Shown here: in pieces, positions 54,321 through 63,724 of the stretch
Layout of the letters: each line of letters starts with the position of its first letter
Numbering within the stretch: the stretch's first letter is position 1
Source: Sphingobium yanoikuyae
GTDB lineage: Bacteria > Pseudomonadota > Alphaproteobacteria > Sphingomonadales > Sphingomonadaceae
Direction: 5' to 3'
Length of the DNA: 64,000 nucleotides
Assembly (NCBI RefSeq): GCF_034424525.1
Contig: NZ_CP139979.1
Coordinates: 3,311,001-3,375,000 of the forward strand
The notes under the pieces: generated by a model
Database searches by the model: none
Told to the model about the DNA's origin: nothing
The model's input: only the letters and a program-made list of their open reading frames with translations
Made by a program: the position numbers and the translations under genes

Positions 54321-54964
54321 GACGGCGCCCCCACCTTGTCGTCGATCACCACATCATAGCCGGTCCCGTTCCACATGCGGACGGTGACCCGGCGGCTGCC
54401 GTCGGTCGCGACATCAGCGGACCAGATCAGGCTGTCATCCTGCGGCACCGGCGGCGCCTCCCCCTTTGCCGGGGGTGGACCTTCGGGCCGCGCGCCGCGC
54501 TTGCAGGTCGCAACCTTGCCGGTCAGAAATTCCGGCGCGTCCCGTTCGGTCGCCAGACGATCTCCATGATCGAGGATCCACTGCCAGCGGCCCTTCTTGT
54601 CGCGCCGCCACAGGGTGGTGAAATAGCCGACCGATCCGTCCGGCCGTTTCCAGTTGCCGGTGCTGGCGGCGAGCAGGCCGTCGCAGGAGACATAGACGAT
54701 CGAGGGCGACCAGCTGACCGAGGCCGGCGGGTCCGCCTGCTTTTTCAGCCAGTCCTTCGCCACCACCCGCTGCGGCACGAACATCACCGCGTCGTCCGCC
54801 GCCGTTTCGCGAAAGGCGGTCCATTGCCCCTTTTGCTGGGCAAGCCGGTTGAAGGCGATTTCGGCTGCGATCACCGAGCTGGGATCGGGCTGGTAACGCA
54901 TCGGCGGCTTGGCCGCGACCAGCATCACCAGGCTGAGGGCGAGGAGCGCGCCGCGCCCCGTCAC
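54317..54964 (-). CDS. Secreted NTF2/SnoaL-like protein (DUF4440 type)
   Basis: 215 residues from a GTG at 54964 that overlaps the folD stop (GTGA). Short hydrophobic signal ([15 protein letters not shown]), then a SnoaL-like cone fold: [65 protein letters not shown]-terminal tail with one Cys and a Pro-rich segment follows. The role is unknown. Overlaps on both sides place it firmly in the folD-marC operon. Confidence 0.78.
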   Translation of the reverse strand: MTGRGALLALSLVMLVAAKPPMRYQPDPSSVIAAEIAFNRLAQQKGQWTAFRETAADDAVMFVPQRVVAKDWLKKQADPPASVSWSPSIVYVSCDGLLAASTGNWKRPDGSVGYFTTLWRRDKKGRWQWILDHGDRLATERDAPEFLTGKVATCKRGARPEGPPPAKGEAPPVPQDDSLIWSADVATDGSRRVTVRMWNGTGYDVVIDDKVGAPS

Positions 54965-55854
54965 AGCCCCTCCGGCTTGGCGAGGCCCGCACGCGCATGG
55001 GCGGCAACCAGCGTGTTGCGCAGCAGCACGGCGATCGTCATCGGGCCGACGCCGCCGGGCACCGGGGTGATGGCGCGGACATGCGACAGCGCTTCGGCGG
55101 TGGCGACATCGCCGACGATCCGGCCCTTGCCATCTTCGGTATCGACCACGCGGTTGATGCCAACGTCGATCACCGTCGCGCCCGGCTTGATCCATTCGCC
55201 CTTCACCATTTCGGCGCGGCCGACGGCGGCGACGACGATGTCGGCACGGTGGACGATGCTGGCAATGTCGCGGGTGCGGCTATGGGCGATGGTGACGGTG
55301 CAATTTTCGGCCAGCAGCAGCGCCGCCATCGGCTTGCCGACGATGTTGGAGCGACCGACCACGACCGCCTCCATGCCCGACAGGTCGCCCAGTTCATCCT
55401 TCAGCAGCATGATGCAGCCGAGCGGCGTGCAGGGCACCAAAGCCTCCTGCCCGGTGGCGAGGCGCCCCGTATTGACGACATGGAAGCCATCGACATCCTT
55501 GGCCGGGTCGATCGCGGCGATCACCGCTGCTTCATCGATATGCCTGGGCAGCGGCAGCTGAACCAGGATACCATCGACCCGGTCGTCATGGTTCAGTTCC
55601 TCGATCAGATCGAGCAGGTCGTCCTCGCCGATGCTGTCGGGACGCTTGAACTCCAGGCTTTCCATGCCGGCCGCGACCGTCATCTTGCCCTTGTTGCGGA
55701 CATAGACGCTGCTCGCGGGATCTTCCCCCACCAGCACCACGGCCAGGCCCGGCTTGCGGCCCGTCTGTTCCACGAAGGCGGCGACGCCATCGGCCACCTT
55801 GTCCCGCAGTCCAGCCGCAAAAGCCTTGCCGTCGATAATCTTGCCGATCGTCAT
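54961..55854 (-). CDS. folD: Bifunctional methylene-THF dehydrogenase/cyclohydrolase FolD
   Basis: 297 residues. Interconverts 5,10-methylene- and 10-formyl-tetrahydrofolate with NADP. Features: [20 protein letters not shown] (catalytic Lys), [45 protein letters not shown] (Rossmann), [16 protein letters not shown]. The ATG at 55854 overlaps the DUF167 stop by 4 bases. Confidence 0.97.
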   Translation of the reverse strand: MTIGKIIDGKAFAAGLRDKVADGVAAFVEQTGRKPGLAVVLVGEDPASSVYVRNKGKMTVAAGMESLEFKRPDSIGEDDLLDLIEELNHDDRVDGILVQLPLPRHIDEAAVIAAIDPAKDVDGFHVVNTGRLATGQEALVPCTPLGCIMLLKDELGDLSGMEAVVVGRSNIVGKPMAALLLAENCTVTIAHSRTRDIASIVHRADIVVAAVGRAEMVKGEWIKPGATVIDVGINRVVDTEDGKGRIVGDVATAEALSHVRAITPVPGGVGPMTIAVLLRNTLVAAHARAGLAKPEGL

Positions 55855-56318
55855 GTCGCGTCTATCCATGTCTCGATGATGGCGGTCAGCCGGTCCAACG
55901 CCTGCGCCCCGCCCTGTATCCGCAATCGCTTTAGCCGGTTGGTATCACCCGATTCCAGCAAAATCGCGCCCCTGGGCCAATCCAGCCGCTTGGCCAGCAG
56001 CGCGATCAGCGCCGCATTGGCCTTTCCCTTTTCCGGCACGGCGCGCACGCGGGCGGACAACCAGTGCGCGCCATGTTCGTCGATCCAGCGCCCGCCGACA
56101 TCCTCGCGCGTGGCGCCGGGCGTCAGGCGGACCGCCAGAATGAGGTCATCCCCGTCCCGGCGCCACCCGGTCAGAGACTGTTTGAGAAAGCCGGTACCAG
56201 CCCGCTCCCCCGCCCAACCACCCGATCCAGTGTCATCCTGTCGGGTGGTTGGGCGGGGGAGCGGGCTGGTACCGCGCTGAAAAATCGCTCTTTCGCGATT
56301 TTTCAAACAGCCGGTCAC
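55851..56318 (-). CDS. DUF167/YggU-like protein with in-frame insertion
   Basis: The frame from GTG 56318 has 155 residues. The conserved DUF167 core begins about residue 50 ([20 protein letters not shown]) and runs to [20 protein letters not shown]. The first 48 residues are encoded by a palindromic element; residues 49-51 (LTG) repeat residues 1-3 (MTG). Before insertion the gene would have begun GTG ACC GGG TGG, overlapping the yggT stop. Translation now must pass a 33-bp stem or begin at the internal CTG at codon 49, so expression may be impaired. Small DUF167 proteins have no well-defined role. Confidence 0.8.
   Translation of the reverse strand: MTGCLKNRERAIFQRGTSPLPRPTTRQDDTGSGGWAGERAGTGFLKQSLTGWRRDGDDLILAVRLTPGATREDVGGRWIDEHGAHWLSARVRAVPEKGKANAALIALLAKRLDWPRGAILLESGDTNRLKRLRIQGGAQALDRLTAIIETWIDAT
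56174..56310. mobile_element. 137-base palindromic MITE-like element
   Basis: Flanked by direct repeats CCGGTCA (56167-56173 and 56311-56317). Ends are partly inverted: CTGTTTGAGAAA at 56178-56189 against CTGTTTGAAAAA (complement of 56299-56310). The centre is a perfect 33-bp inverted repeat (56193-56225 and 56241-56273) with a 15-base loop; a second stem TGAAAAATCGC/GCGATTTTTCA lies at 56278-56305. It encodes no protein of its own. Element plus one repeat is 144 bases, a multiple of 3. The left direct repeat is four bases from the terminal inverted repeat, so the exact left end is uncertain. Confidence 0.7.
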
Positions 56319-56608
56319 ATCAGGCTGGAGAAGAGCGGCGGCAGGATCGCCTGGCGGATGATGAGAATGCCCAGCAGGACGACCATCGGCGTCAGGTCGA
56401 GCGCGCCCAAGTCCGGCATGACCCGGCGGATCGGATTATAGATGGGCGCCGTCATCCGATCGAGCGCGACCATCACGGTGCGCACGAAATCGCTGCCCAT
56501 GTTGACGACGTTGAAGGCGATCAGCCAGCTCATGACGGCCTGGATGATGATGATCCACCACAGCACGTCGAGCAGGATGACGATGGTCTGATAGAGGGCG
56601 TAGGCCAT
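56315..56608 (-). CDS. YggT-family membrane protein
   Basis: 97 residues with two hydrophobic segments (VILLDVLWWIIIIQAVMSWL and the C-terminal MVVLLGILIIRQAILPPLF) and the family motif TAPIYNPIRRVMPDLGALDL. YggT proteins are inner-membrane proteins linked to osmotic tolerance and cell-division or chromosome functions. The stop overlaps the GTG start of the DUF167 frame. Confidence 0.93.
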   Translation of the reverse strand: MAYALYQTIVILLDVLWWIIIIQAVMSWLIAFNVVNMGSDFVRTVMVALDRMTAPIYNPIRRVMPDLGALDLTPMVVLLGILIIRQAILPPLFSSLM

Positions 56609-56768
56609 GCGGTCTCCGAAAGAGCGGTTGGCGCTCGCTCTAGCCGAGGCATGGGGCCGGCCACAAGTCGAGACAGTCCCTTATTCCACCAAAGGACGCC
56701 ATAGTTCTGCAAAAGCCGGTTCGACAGGAAGGGGTAGCGGGACCAGCCTGTCGCGCTATAGCTGGGTC

Positions 56769-57290
56769 ATGGATTTTCGTGACGCCTCCCCCGCCGACGC
56801 CCCGCTGATCGCCGCCATGCATGTGGACAGCTGGCGCATCGCCTATGCCCATATCATGGACCCGGCCTATCTGGCGGGCGGGATCGAGGCCGAGCGGCTG
56901 GCCACCTGGACGCAGCGGCTCGAACATCCGGCGCCGGGACAGCGCATCATCATCGCCGAACGGGACGGGCAGCCGATGGGCTTCACCTGCATCATCGGCG
57001 GGGCCGATGATCGCTGGGGCACGCTGGTCGACAATCTCCACGCCCTGCCTGCCGCGCGCGGCACCGGTCTTGGCACGGCATTGCTGGCGCGCGGGGCGCA
57101 ATGGGCGATCGAGGGCTGGCCGCAGACCGGCCTGTTCCTGTGGTGCTACAGCGACAATTTGGCCGCGCGCGGCTTCTATGCCTCGCGCGGCGGGGTCGAG
57201 GTCGAGGATTGGGACAAGCCCGGCCCGGACGGCCGGACCCTGCCGGAAAAGCGCATCTACTGGGCTGATCCGGCAATCCTGCTCCGATAA
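56769..57290 (+). CDS. GNAT-family N-acetyltransferase
   Basis: 173 residues from ATG 56769 (MDFRDASPADAPLIAAMHVD). Acetyl-CoA binding motif A is in LHALPAARGTGLGTALLARG; NLAARGFYASRGGVEVED is motif B. The substrate is unknown. It is divergent from yggT and ends 8 bases before the converging argB. Confidence 0.88.
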   Translation: MDFRDASPADAPLIAAMHVDSWRIAYAHIMDPAYLAGGIEAERLATWTQRLEHPAPGQRIIIAERDGQPMGFTCIIGGADDRWGTLVDNLHALPAARGTGLGTALLARGAQWAIEGWPQTGLFLWCYSDNLAARGFYASRGGVEVEDWDKPGPDGRTLPEKRIYWADPAILLR

Positions 57291-57298
57291 ATCGGCGC

Positions 57299-58204
57299 TT
57301 ATTTGCGGATCAGCGTGCCCGCGCCGCGATCAGTGAAGATTTCCAGCAGCATGGCGTGCGGCACCCGGCCATCGAGGATGACGGCGGCATCGACGCCGCT
57401 CTCGACCGCCTTGACGCAGGTTTCCAGCTTCGGGATCATGCCGCCGGTGATGGTGCCGTCGACCTGCAGCGCATGGATCGCCGCCGGATCGAGATCGGTC
57501 AGCAATTCCTTGTCCTTGTTGAGCACGCCCGGCACGTCGGTCAGCAGGAAGAAGCGCGACGCCTGAAGCTCGGCGGCGATCGCGCCGGCCATGGTGTCGG
57601 CGTTGACATTATAGGTATGGCCGTCGGCGCCGATGCCCACGGGCGCGACCACCGGGATGATGCCGTCCTGGGTCAGCGTGTCGAGGATGCGACGATCGAC
57701 CGAGACCGGATCGCCGACGAAGCCCAGATCGACATGGCGTTCGATGCCCGAATTGGGATCGGGCGCGCGGCTGTGGCCGACCTTCTCGCACAGGACGAGG
57801 CCGCCATCCTTGCCCGAGATGCCGACCGCGCGGCCGCCCGCGCCGCTGATCCAGCCGACGATTTCCTTGTTGATGGAACCGGCCAGCACCATTTCGGCGA
57901 TCTGGGCGGTTTCCTTGTCGGTGACGCGCAGGCCGTTCACGAACTGCGATTCGACGCCCAGCTTCTTGAGCATCGCGCCGATCTGCGGCCCGCCGCCATG
58001 GACGACGACGACATTGATGCCGACCGCCTTCATCAGCACCACGTCCTCGGCGAAGTCGCGTGCAGCCTCCGGATCGCCCATGGCGTGGCCGCCATATTTC
58101 ACGACGAAGGTCTTGCCCGCATAGCGCTGCATATAGGGCAGCGCCTCGACAAGGGTTTCGGCCTTCGCGAGGAGCGCGGGATCGGGGGCGTAGTTGCTGG
58201 TCAT
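57299..58204 (-). CDS. argB: Acetylglutamate kinase ArgB
   Basis: 301 residues. Phosphorylates N-acetyl-L-glutamate in arginine synthesis. Family features: [87 protein letters not shown]. The ATG at 58204 is chosen over the upstream codon at 58216. Confidence 0.97.
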   Translation of the reverse strand: MTSNYAPDPALLAKAETLVEALPYMQRYAGKTFVVKYGGHAMGDPEAARDFAEDVVLMKAVGINVVVVHGGGPQIGAMLKKLGVESQFVNGLRVTDKETAQIAEMVLAGSINKEIVGWISGAGGRAVGISGKDGGLVLCEKVGHSRAPDPNSGIERHVDLGFVGDPVSVDRRILDTLTQDGIIPVVAPVGIGADGHTYNVNADTMAGAIAAELQASRFFLLTDVPGVLNKDKELLTDLDPAAIHALQVDGTITGGMIPKLETCVKAVESGVDAAVILDGRVPHAMLLEIFTDRGAGTLIRK

Positions 58205-58241
58205 GCGCGCGCGCATAAGCCCATATGCGCGCTACGGCAAG

Positions 58242-58874
58242 TTATCGATCGAGGCGACGGCCCAATGCGACCGCGGCCGAGATGAGCGGCGGCACCAGGA
58301 TGATCGACAGCAGCACCTTGGTAATCATCTGCCCGACCATCAGGTCCATGATCGGCCGCTCGCCATAGAAGGAGATGGTGATGAACAGCAGGGTGTCGAC
58401 GATCTGCGACACGACGCTGGCCACCATGCCGCGCAGCCAGACCAGACGGCCCTCGCCCCCGGCCAGTCGCGAGAAGATGAAGACGTTGAGCGTCTGCGAC
58501 GTGCCATAGGAAATGAGGCCCGCCAGCATCATGCGCGATCCCTGTCCCACGACGATCGGGAAGGCATCGACCGCGGGCGGATACATGCCCGGATCATACG
58601 GCAGGGCGATGACGATATGAATGAGCGCGGCCGACACCAGCAGCGGCACGAAGCCCAGCCGCACCAGCGCGGTCGCGGTCTTTTGCCCGTGCAGTTCCGA
58701 CACGGCGCTGGAAATGATGACCAGCAGCAGGAAGGCGAAGATGCCGGCCTCCACCGCGAGCGGCCCTAGGGCGACCTGTTTCACCCCCAGCACGCCGGCC
58801 ATGCAGACCATGCCGCCATAAAGGATGGAAAAGACGAAGAGGGAGCGGGTCAGCGGCGCGGGCGATGAAGTCAT
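58242..58874 (-). CDS. Queuosine precursor transporter (YhhQ/VUT family)
   Basis: 210 residues, about six helices: FVFSILYGGMVCMAGVLGVK, AVEAGIFAFLLLVIISSAVS, ELHGQKTATALVRLGF, SRMMLAGLISYGTSQTLNVF, SQIVDTLLFITISFYG. Matches inner-membrane importers of queuosine precursors. It lies 37 bases upstream of argB on the same strand. Confidence 0.9.
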   Translation of the reverse strand: MTSSPAPLTRSLFVFSILYGGMVCMAGVLGVKQVALGPLAVEAGIFAFLLLVIISSAVSELHGQKTATALVRLGFVPLLVSAALIHIVIALPYDPGMYPPAVDAFPIVVGQGSRMMLAGLISYGTSQTLNVFIFSRLAGGEGRLVWLRGMVASVVSQIVDTLLFITISFYGERPIMDLMVGQMITKVLLSIILVPPLISAAVALGRRLDR

Positions 58875-58940
58875 CGCCAGCCCTTACCGGGATTCGGCCT
58901 GCGGGGGAAGATGGCGCGGCACGCCCTGCCCCGTCCCCTT

Positions 58941-61190
58941 TCAGGCCAGCATGGTGCGCAGCAGCGCGCGCAGCTGGGCGGGCTTTACCGGCTTGTTGAG
59001 CAAAGGGATGTTGGCGGCGGCGAGCTGGGTCTTGAGCGGTTCGCCGCGATCGGCCGAGATCATGACGGCGGGGATGCGGACGCCGAAATGATCGTGCAGG
59101 CGGGTGATGACCGTGTCGCCGGTTTCCCCGTCCTTGAGATGATAGTCGACCAGGATGATGTCGGGCCGGCGGCCATCGGCGAACAGGGCGGCCGCCTGGT
59201 CATAGCCGTCGGCGGTGACGACGCTGCATCCCCAGCCGGTGAGCAGGGTGCGCATGCCCGACTGGATCTGCTTTTCATTGTCGACCACCAGCACCGACAG
59301 GTCGCGCATCGACCGGTCGCGGGTCGGCTGGCCGGTATCGCCATCCTCCTCGCGCTGGGGCTGGCCGATGGGCAGGGCGATGGCGAAGGTCGCCCCCTGC
59401 CCCGGCTGCGAGCGCAGGCTGATGGGGTGGCCCAGCATGTCGCTGGCGCGCTTGACGATGGCGAGGCCCAGCCCCTTGCCCTGGCTGCGGGTGTCGAGCC
59501 GGCGAAATTCCTCGAAGATCAGCGCCTGCTGCTCGGGCGCGATGCCGGGACCACTGTCGGTCACGCTGATTTCCACCCGGTCGTCATGCTGGATGCAGGC
59601 GACCGAGACCGTCCCGCGCGGCGTGTAGCGGATGGCGTTGGAGATGAAATTCTGGAGGATGCGGCGCAGCAGGCGCAGGTCGGTTTCGACCCAGAGCGGC
59701 TGCGCCTCGATCCGGAAGATCAGGCCAGCCGATCGGGCCATGGGGGCAAATTCGACATTCAGCGTCTGGAGCAGCCGGTCGATGCGGAACGGGCCGATTT
59801 CCGGCTGGATCGCACCGGCGTCGAGGCGCGAGATTTCCAACAGCGCCTCCAGCAGATCCTCAACCGAGTCGAGCGCGGTCGAGGTCTGGTTGACCAGCGC
59901 GCGGGTCGGCAGCGCCAGCCGCCGGTCCCCCAGCGCCGCGACGAACAGCCGCGCGGCATTGAGCGGCTGGAGCAAGTCATGGCTGGCGGCGGCGAGAAAG
60001 CGGGTCTTGGACAGGTTCGCCTTTTCCGCGACGATCTTGGCATCGATCAGCGCCGCCTCGATCGCGCGGCGCTCGGCCACTTCGCCTTCCAGCTTGCGGT
60101 TGAGGTCGACCAGTTCGCCGGTGCGTTCCGACACGCGCCGTTCCAGCGTCTCGGCGGTTTCCTGAAGGCTGGCCTGGGCGCGCAGCATGTCGGTGACGTC
60201 GGTGAAGCCGAACACCTGGCCGCCATCGGCCATCGCGTTGCTGCGCAATTCGAAATGCCGTTCCCCGGCGGTGCAGAGGCAGACCATCGCCTGCTGGTCC
60301 GCGCCGCCACCGCGCCAGTCGAGACAGCCCTGATCGTCCATCGCCAGCGTTTCGCGGCACCAGCGCTGCAATTCGGCATGGCTGCCAAGCGCGCCGGCGA
60401 AATTTTCCGGCAAAGCGAGCAACCGGCGCAGCGCGTCGTTCCAGGCGGCCAGCTGTCCACTGCCGTCGAACACGCAGACCCCCTCCGACAGATTGTCGAG
60501 CGTGGATTGCAGCACGACGTTGCGTTCGGCCAGTTCGCGGGCACGGGCGCGGGCATCCTCCGCCTTCGCCTCGGTAATGTCGGTATAGATGCCGACGATG
60601 CCGCCTTCGCTGGTGCGCAGTTCGTTGATCTGTATCCAGCGGCCATCGGCCAGCCGCTGCACCTGGCCGCCATCGGCGATGCCGTGCTTGGCCAGGCGAT
60701 CCGACACCCAGCGATCGGGCGCGACCTGTGCCCCGGCCGGCCCCTGACTATGGGCGGCGATGCGGGCGATGTCGTGGAAGGTCAGATTCTGGTCCAGCCG
60801 CTCGGCGACCTGCGGCCAGAAGCCGAGATAGGCTTCATTGTAGAGGATCAGCCGGTCTTCGGCATCGAACAGGACGAAGCCTTCGTTGATCGATTCGATC
60901 GCATCGCGCAGGCGCACCTGCGCGGCGTCCGCATCGGCATGGGCCTCGGCCAGATCGGCATTGGCCTTGGCGAGGCGGCCCAGCGCATCTTCCAGCTGGA
61001 GCGTCCGGTCGCGCACCTTGGCTTCGAGCGAGATGGCGGTTTCGAACATGGAAAAGGCGTTGGCCGACATGTCGGTCGAGCGTTCCACCCGATCCATCAG
61101 CGCGCCGTTGATCTTGCGCAGCTTGCGCACCTCCTCGCGCAGGGCATCCAGCTCCGCGTCGGTTTCAAGGGCGGTGCGCAGCTCGCTCAT
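58941..61190 (-). CDS. Hybrid histidine kinase, NahK/ErcS'-like
   Basis: 749 residues, no membrane helix, from ATG 61190 (MSELRTALETDAELDALREE). Coiled coil, PAS 1 (AIESINEGFVLFDAEDRLIL), PAS 2 (LDNLSEGVCVFDGSGQLAAW), HisKA with AAASHDLLQPLNAARLFVAA, HATPase (SDSGPGIAPEQ-like DSGPGIAPEQQ, GKGLGLAIVKRASDM) and a receiver (LSVLVVDNEKQIQSG, IILVDYHLKDGETG). This domain order and the FIST gene overlapping it match the NosP-NahK pair of pseudomonads, a cytoplasmic nitric-oxide-responsive relay. Its output partner is not evident here. Confidence 0.9.
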   Translation of the reverse strand: MSELRTALETDAELDALREEVRKLRKINGALMDRVERSTDMSANAFSMFETAISLEAKVRDRTLQLEDALGRLAKANADLAEAHADADAAQVRLRDAIESINEGFVLFDAEDRLILYNEAYLGFWPQVAERLDQNLTFHDIARIAAHSQGPAGAQVAPDRWVSDRLAKHGIADGGQVQRLADGRWIQINELRTSEGGIVGIYTDITEAKAEDARARARELAERNVVLQSTLDNLSEGVCVFDGSGQLAAWNDALRRLLALPENFAGALGSHAELQRWCRETLAMDDQGCLDWRGGGADQQAMVCLCTAGERHFELRSNAMADGGQVFGFTDVTDMLRAQASLQETAETLERRVSERTGELVDLNRKLEGEVAERRAIEAALIDAKIVAEKANLSKTRFLAAASHDLLQPLNAARLFVAALGDRRLALPTRALVNQTSTALDSVEDLLEALLEISRLDAGAIQPEIGPFRIDRLLQTLNVEFAPMARSAGLIFRIEAQPLWVETDLRLLRRILQNFISNAIRYTPRGTVSVACIQHDDRVEISVTDSGPGIAPEQQALIFEEFRRLDTRSQGKGLGLAIVKRASDMLGHPISLRSQPGQGATFAIALPIGQPQREEDGDTGQPTRDRSMRDLSVLVVDNEKQIQSGMRTLLTGWGCSVVTADGYDQAAALFADGRRPDIILVDYHLKDGETGDTVITRLHDHFGVRIPAVMISADRGEPLKTQLAAANIPLLNKPVKPAQLRALLRTMLA

Positions 61191-62338
61191 CGGCCGATCG
61201 CCAATCCGCTGAAGGTCTGGTTGACGTGCAACGCATGATATTGCTCGCCATAGGTGTTGAAGCCGATGACCCGGTTGCCGGCATAGAGGGCAGAGACATC
61301 GCGCGAAATCTGGCGCTGCTCCGCATCGATGCGGTTGAGCACGCAGTCGAAGGCGATGATCCGGTCCACCTCGCCCACGCGGGCGTGCAAGTCGGAGAAG
61401 AGCTGGCGCATGCCGGCGATCCGATCCACCGGCTCGCCGATGTTGAGGACGATCCCCTCGTCGATCGCGCAATAGAAGGTCAGGCTGCCGTCCGCATTGG
61501 CGCTCTGGATCGAGCGGACATGATATTCGCCGCCGGCCCGGACCATCGGCGGATGCGCCGCGAAAAATTCCATCCCCAGCTCCTCGCCGGCATGGCCGGC
61601 CAGGCGCAGATATTCGGCCGCGGCCGGCTCTGCATTGATCTCGGTCACGATGCGTTCGTGCGGGATCGCGCCGGTAATCACCATCTTGGCGGCGCCAGGC
61701 TGATAATGCTGCGCCTTGAAGACGTGCATCGGCCGGGTCGAGGAGAGGATCGCGACCACGGCGGCGCGGGCATGGAAGCGGCCGCCATCGAAGATCGCGG
61801 TCTGGCGGAAGGCGAGATCGTCGCCGGACGATCCGCCGATCAGCGGAATGTCGCCCAGCGCATCCTGGATCGTCATGGTCAACAATTCCTCCCGGTGCGA
61901 GAGGCCGTCGACCAGGAACAGCGCGACATGATTGACCAGCCCGCCCAGCCGGCGGCTGTCCCGTTCCGCCTGCGCCGCCAGCGCGCGCACGATTTCGCGC
62001 GCGGCGACCGGATCGAAATTGTCGATGTCGTCGAAACAATGGGAGGTCATGCAGAAATCGGCCGCAGGAAAGCCGATCACGGTCAGGCTGTCATGATCAT
62101 AGCCCGCATCGGTCAGTTCGCCCGAGCTGGTGCAACCGATCACGGTGGTGCATTCGCTGTGCAGGTTGATCGCCCGCGCCAGGCTGTCCCGGTCATAATG
62201 CTGGGAACAGAAGATCACGGCGCCGGCCAGCGGCTCCGTGCCGAGTTGATCCACCAGATCCGCCATCGCCTCGAACGGATCGTCGGCATGGGAGGACGCA
62301 AACCCTATCCCTGCCCTTACCCCTGCGCCTGTCGCCAT
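61187..62338 (-). CDS. FIST-domain sensor, NosP-like
   Basis: 383 residues with FIST-N (about 30-225: VIFCSQHYDRDSLARAI, VIGCTSSGELTDAGYDHDSL, IPLIGGSSGDDLAFRQTAIF) and FIST-C (about 226-370: LNIGEPVDRIAGMRQLF, VIGFNTYGEQYHALHVNQTF). Cytoplasmic. Its stop overlaps the ATG of the hybrid kinase, as for nosP-nahK, where the FIST protein senses NO through heme and inhibits the kinase. Heme binding is inferred from family, not from a residue identified here. Confidence 0.87.
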   Translation of the reverse strand: MATGAGVRAGIGFASSHADDPFEAMADLVDQLGTEPLAGAVIFCSQHYDRDSLARAINLHSECTTVIGCTSSGELTDAGYDHDSLTVIGFPAADFCMTSHCFDDIDNFDPVAAREIVRALAAQAERDSRRLGGLVNHVALFLVDGLSHREELLTMTIQDALGDIPLIGGSSGDDLAFRQTAIFDGGRFHARAAVVAILSSTRPMHVFKAQHYQPGAAKMVITGAIPHERIVTEINAEPAAAEYLRLAGHAGEELGMEFFAAHPPMVRAGGEYHVRSIQSANADGSLTFYCAIDEGIVLNIGEPVDRIAGMRQLFSDLHARVGEVDRIIAFDCVLNRIDAEQRQISRDVSALYAGNRVIGFNTYGEQYHALHVNQTFSGLAIGR

Positions 62339-62380
62339 TGTCTCTCCCCATCGCCCATTTTCTTATGCTTTGGGGCATTA

Positions 62381-63724
62381 TCATGTAGCGGGTTCCGCCG
62401 GCCTGTCACGCGAAACAAGCCGGCTTCTGGCGCCGTGGATCAGGTGGAAGACCAGCAATGCGACGAATGGCATGGCAAGCCCCAGCAGCAGCGTCGCGGA
62501 CAGGCGCGGCCAGTGCTTTTCCACGGCCTTGAGCGGATAGGAGAGCAGGCCAAGCGCATAATAGCTGACGGCAACCGTCGACAGCCCCTCAACCAGTTGC
62601 TGAAGCTGGAGCTGCATCCGCGCGCTGCGGTCCATCGAGGCGAGCAGGCGGCCATTCTGGTTCTCGATATGGGTTTCGATCCGGGTGCGCAGCAGGGCGG
62701 TGAACTGCGCCGCGCGGCCGTTGAGCAGCGCCAGCCGATCGGTCAGCGCCGCGCAGGTGCGCACGGCAGGCCAGAGCCGCCTTTCGGTGAAGTCGGCGAG
62801 CGAGCGATGACCGGCGATCGGCACGACATCCAGTTCAGCGAGGCGACTGGCGACGATCCGGCCATAGGCGGCGGTCGCGCTCATCCGATAGGCGCAGCCG
62901 CTGTCGATCGACAATATGTCGGCGGACAACTGGATCAGTCGGCCCAGCAGCACATCGTCGCGCACCTCGCCGGCGGCCAGCGCCCGGCCGACCTGCTCCA
63001 GCGCCTGTTCCAGCCAGTCGAGATCGGCCCAGGCCGTGCGCGCGGGCGGCAGGCCAAGCAGCGCCAGATTGCGATAATTGCCCAGTTCCTGCAGCCGCTG
63101 GACGCAGCGGGCAAGATCGCCGGGCAGCAGGCCGTTGGCGGCCACCACCATCCGGCCATAGCCATCATCATGGATGCGGAAATCGGTCCAGATGCGCGCG
63201 CCGCCACCGACATGGCAGGTGACGAGCTGGCCCGCCGGGAAACCGGCACTGGCCACCAGCTCAGCGGCGGCGCCTTCATCCGCGACGATCGCCAGCCGCA
63301 CGGCGCGGATCACCGCACCCGGCAGATATTCGGCCCAGGCGATCGCGGCACGGGCGTCGGCCGCATCGGGAAAATCCCAGCCGACCGGATCGCTGCCGCC
63401 GCGCACCAGGGTGACCGTGCTGGCCTCGCTATGCTGCTCCCAGTGAAGATGGATGTCGGCGCCCAGCCGGGTCTCGCGATGGCGGCTGTCATGCCCTGGA
63501 CGCAGATCGCCCGGCATGGCGGACACGGCCGCCAGTTCGGCCGTGCGCGCGTCCGCATCGAGCAGGCGGACAAGCTGGATCATCCGTGCCGGGACCGTCA
63601 GCGCAGGTTCGCGGCGCAATTGCATCTCGCCCACCACCTGCGGGCGCAGCGCATGTTCGGTGAAGCGCCGCTCAGCCACCACGCGCCGGCTCTCCAGCGG
63701 CTTCCAGCAGATCCGCCTCCGCAT
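62381..63724 (-). CDS. DUF3422 membrane protein
   Basis: 447 residues from ATG 63724, overlapping the DUF779 gene by 53 bases; GTG codons at 63682 and 63679 just before the DUF779 stop are alternatives and would avoid most of the overlap. Long soluble part (EHALRPQVVGEMQLRREPAL, FTERRLWPAVRTCAALTDRL) and two C-terminal membrane helices (VSYYALGLLSYPLKAVEKHW, ATLLLGLAMPFVALLVFHLI), the DUF3422 arrangement. Function unknown. Confidence 0.82.
   Translation of the reverse strand: MRRRICWKPLESRRVVAERRFTEHALRPQVVGEMQLRREPALTVPARMIQLVRLLDADARTAELAAVSAMPGDLRPGHDSRHRETRLGADIHLHWEQHSEASTVTLVRGGSDPVGWDFPDAADARAAIAWAEYLPGAVIRAVRLAIVADEGAAAELVASAGFPAGQLVTCHVGGGARIWTDFRIHDDGYGRMVVAANGLLPGDLARCVQRLQELGNYRNLALLGLPPARTAWADLDWLEQALEQVGRALAAGEVRDDVLLGRLIQLSADILSIDSGCAYRMSATAAYGRIVASRLAELDVVPIAGHRSLADFTERRLWPAVRTCAALTDRLALLNGRAAQFTALLRTRIETHIENQNGRLLASMDRSARMQLQLQQLVEGLSTVAVSYYALGLLSYPLKAVEKHWPRLSATLLLGLAMPFVALLVFHLIHGARSRLVSRDRPAEPAT

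Noticed and set aside
62339..62380. CCAAAGCATAAG before the FIST gene as a sixth PQQ-region motif
   Set aside because: Only the first half-site matches and the position is too close to the start codon, so it was not counted.
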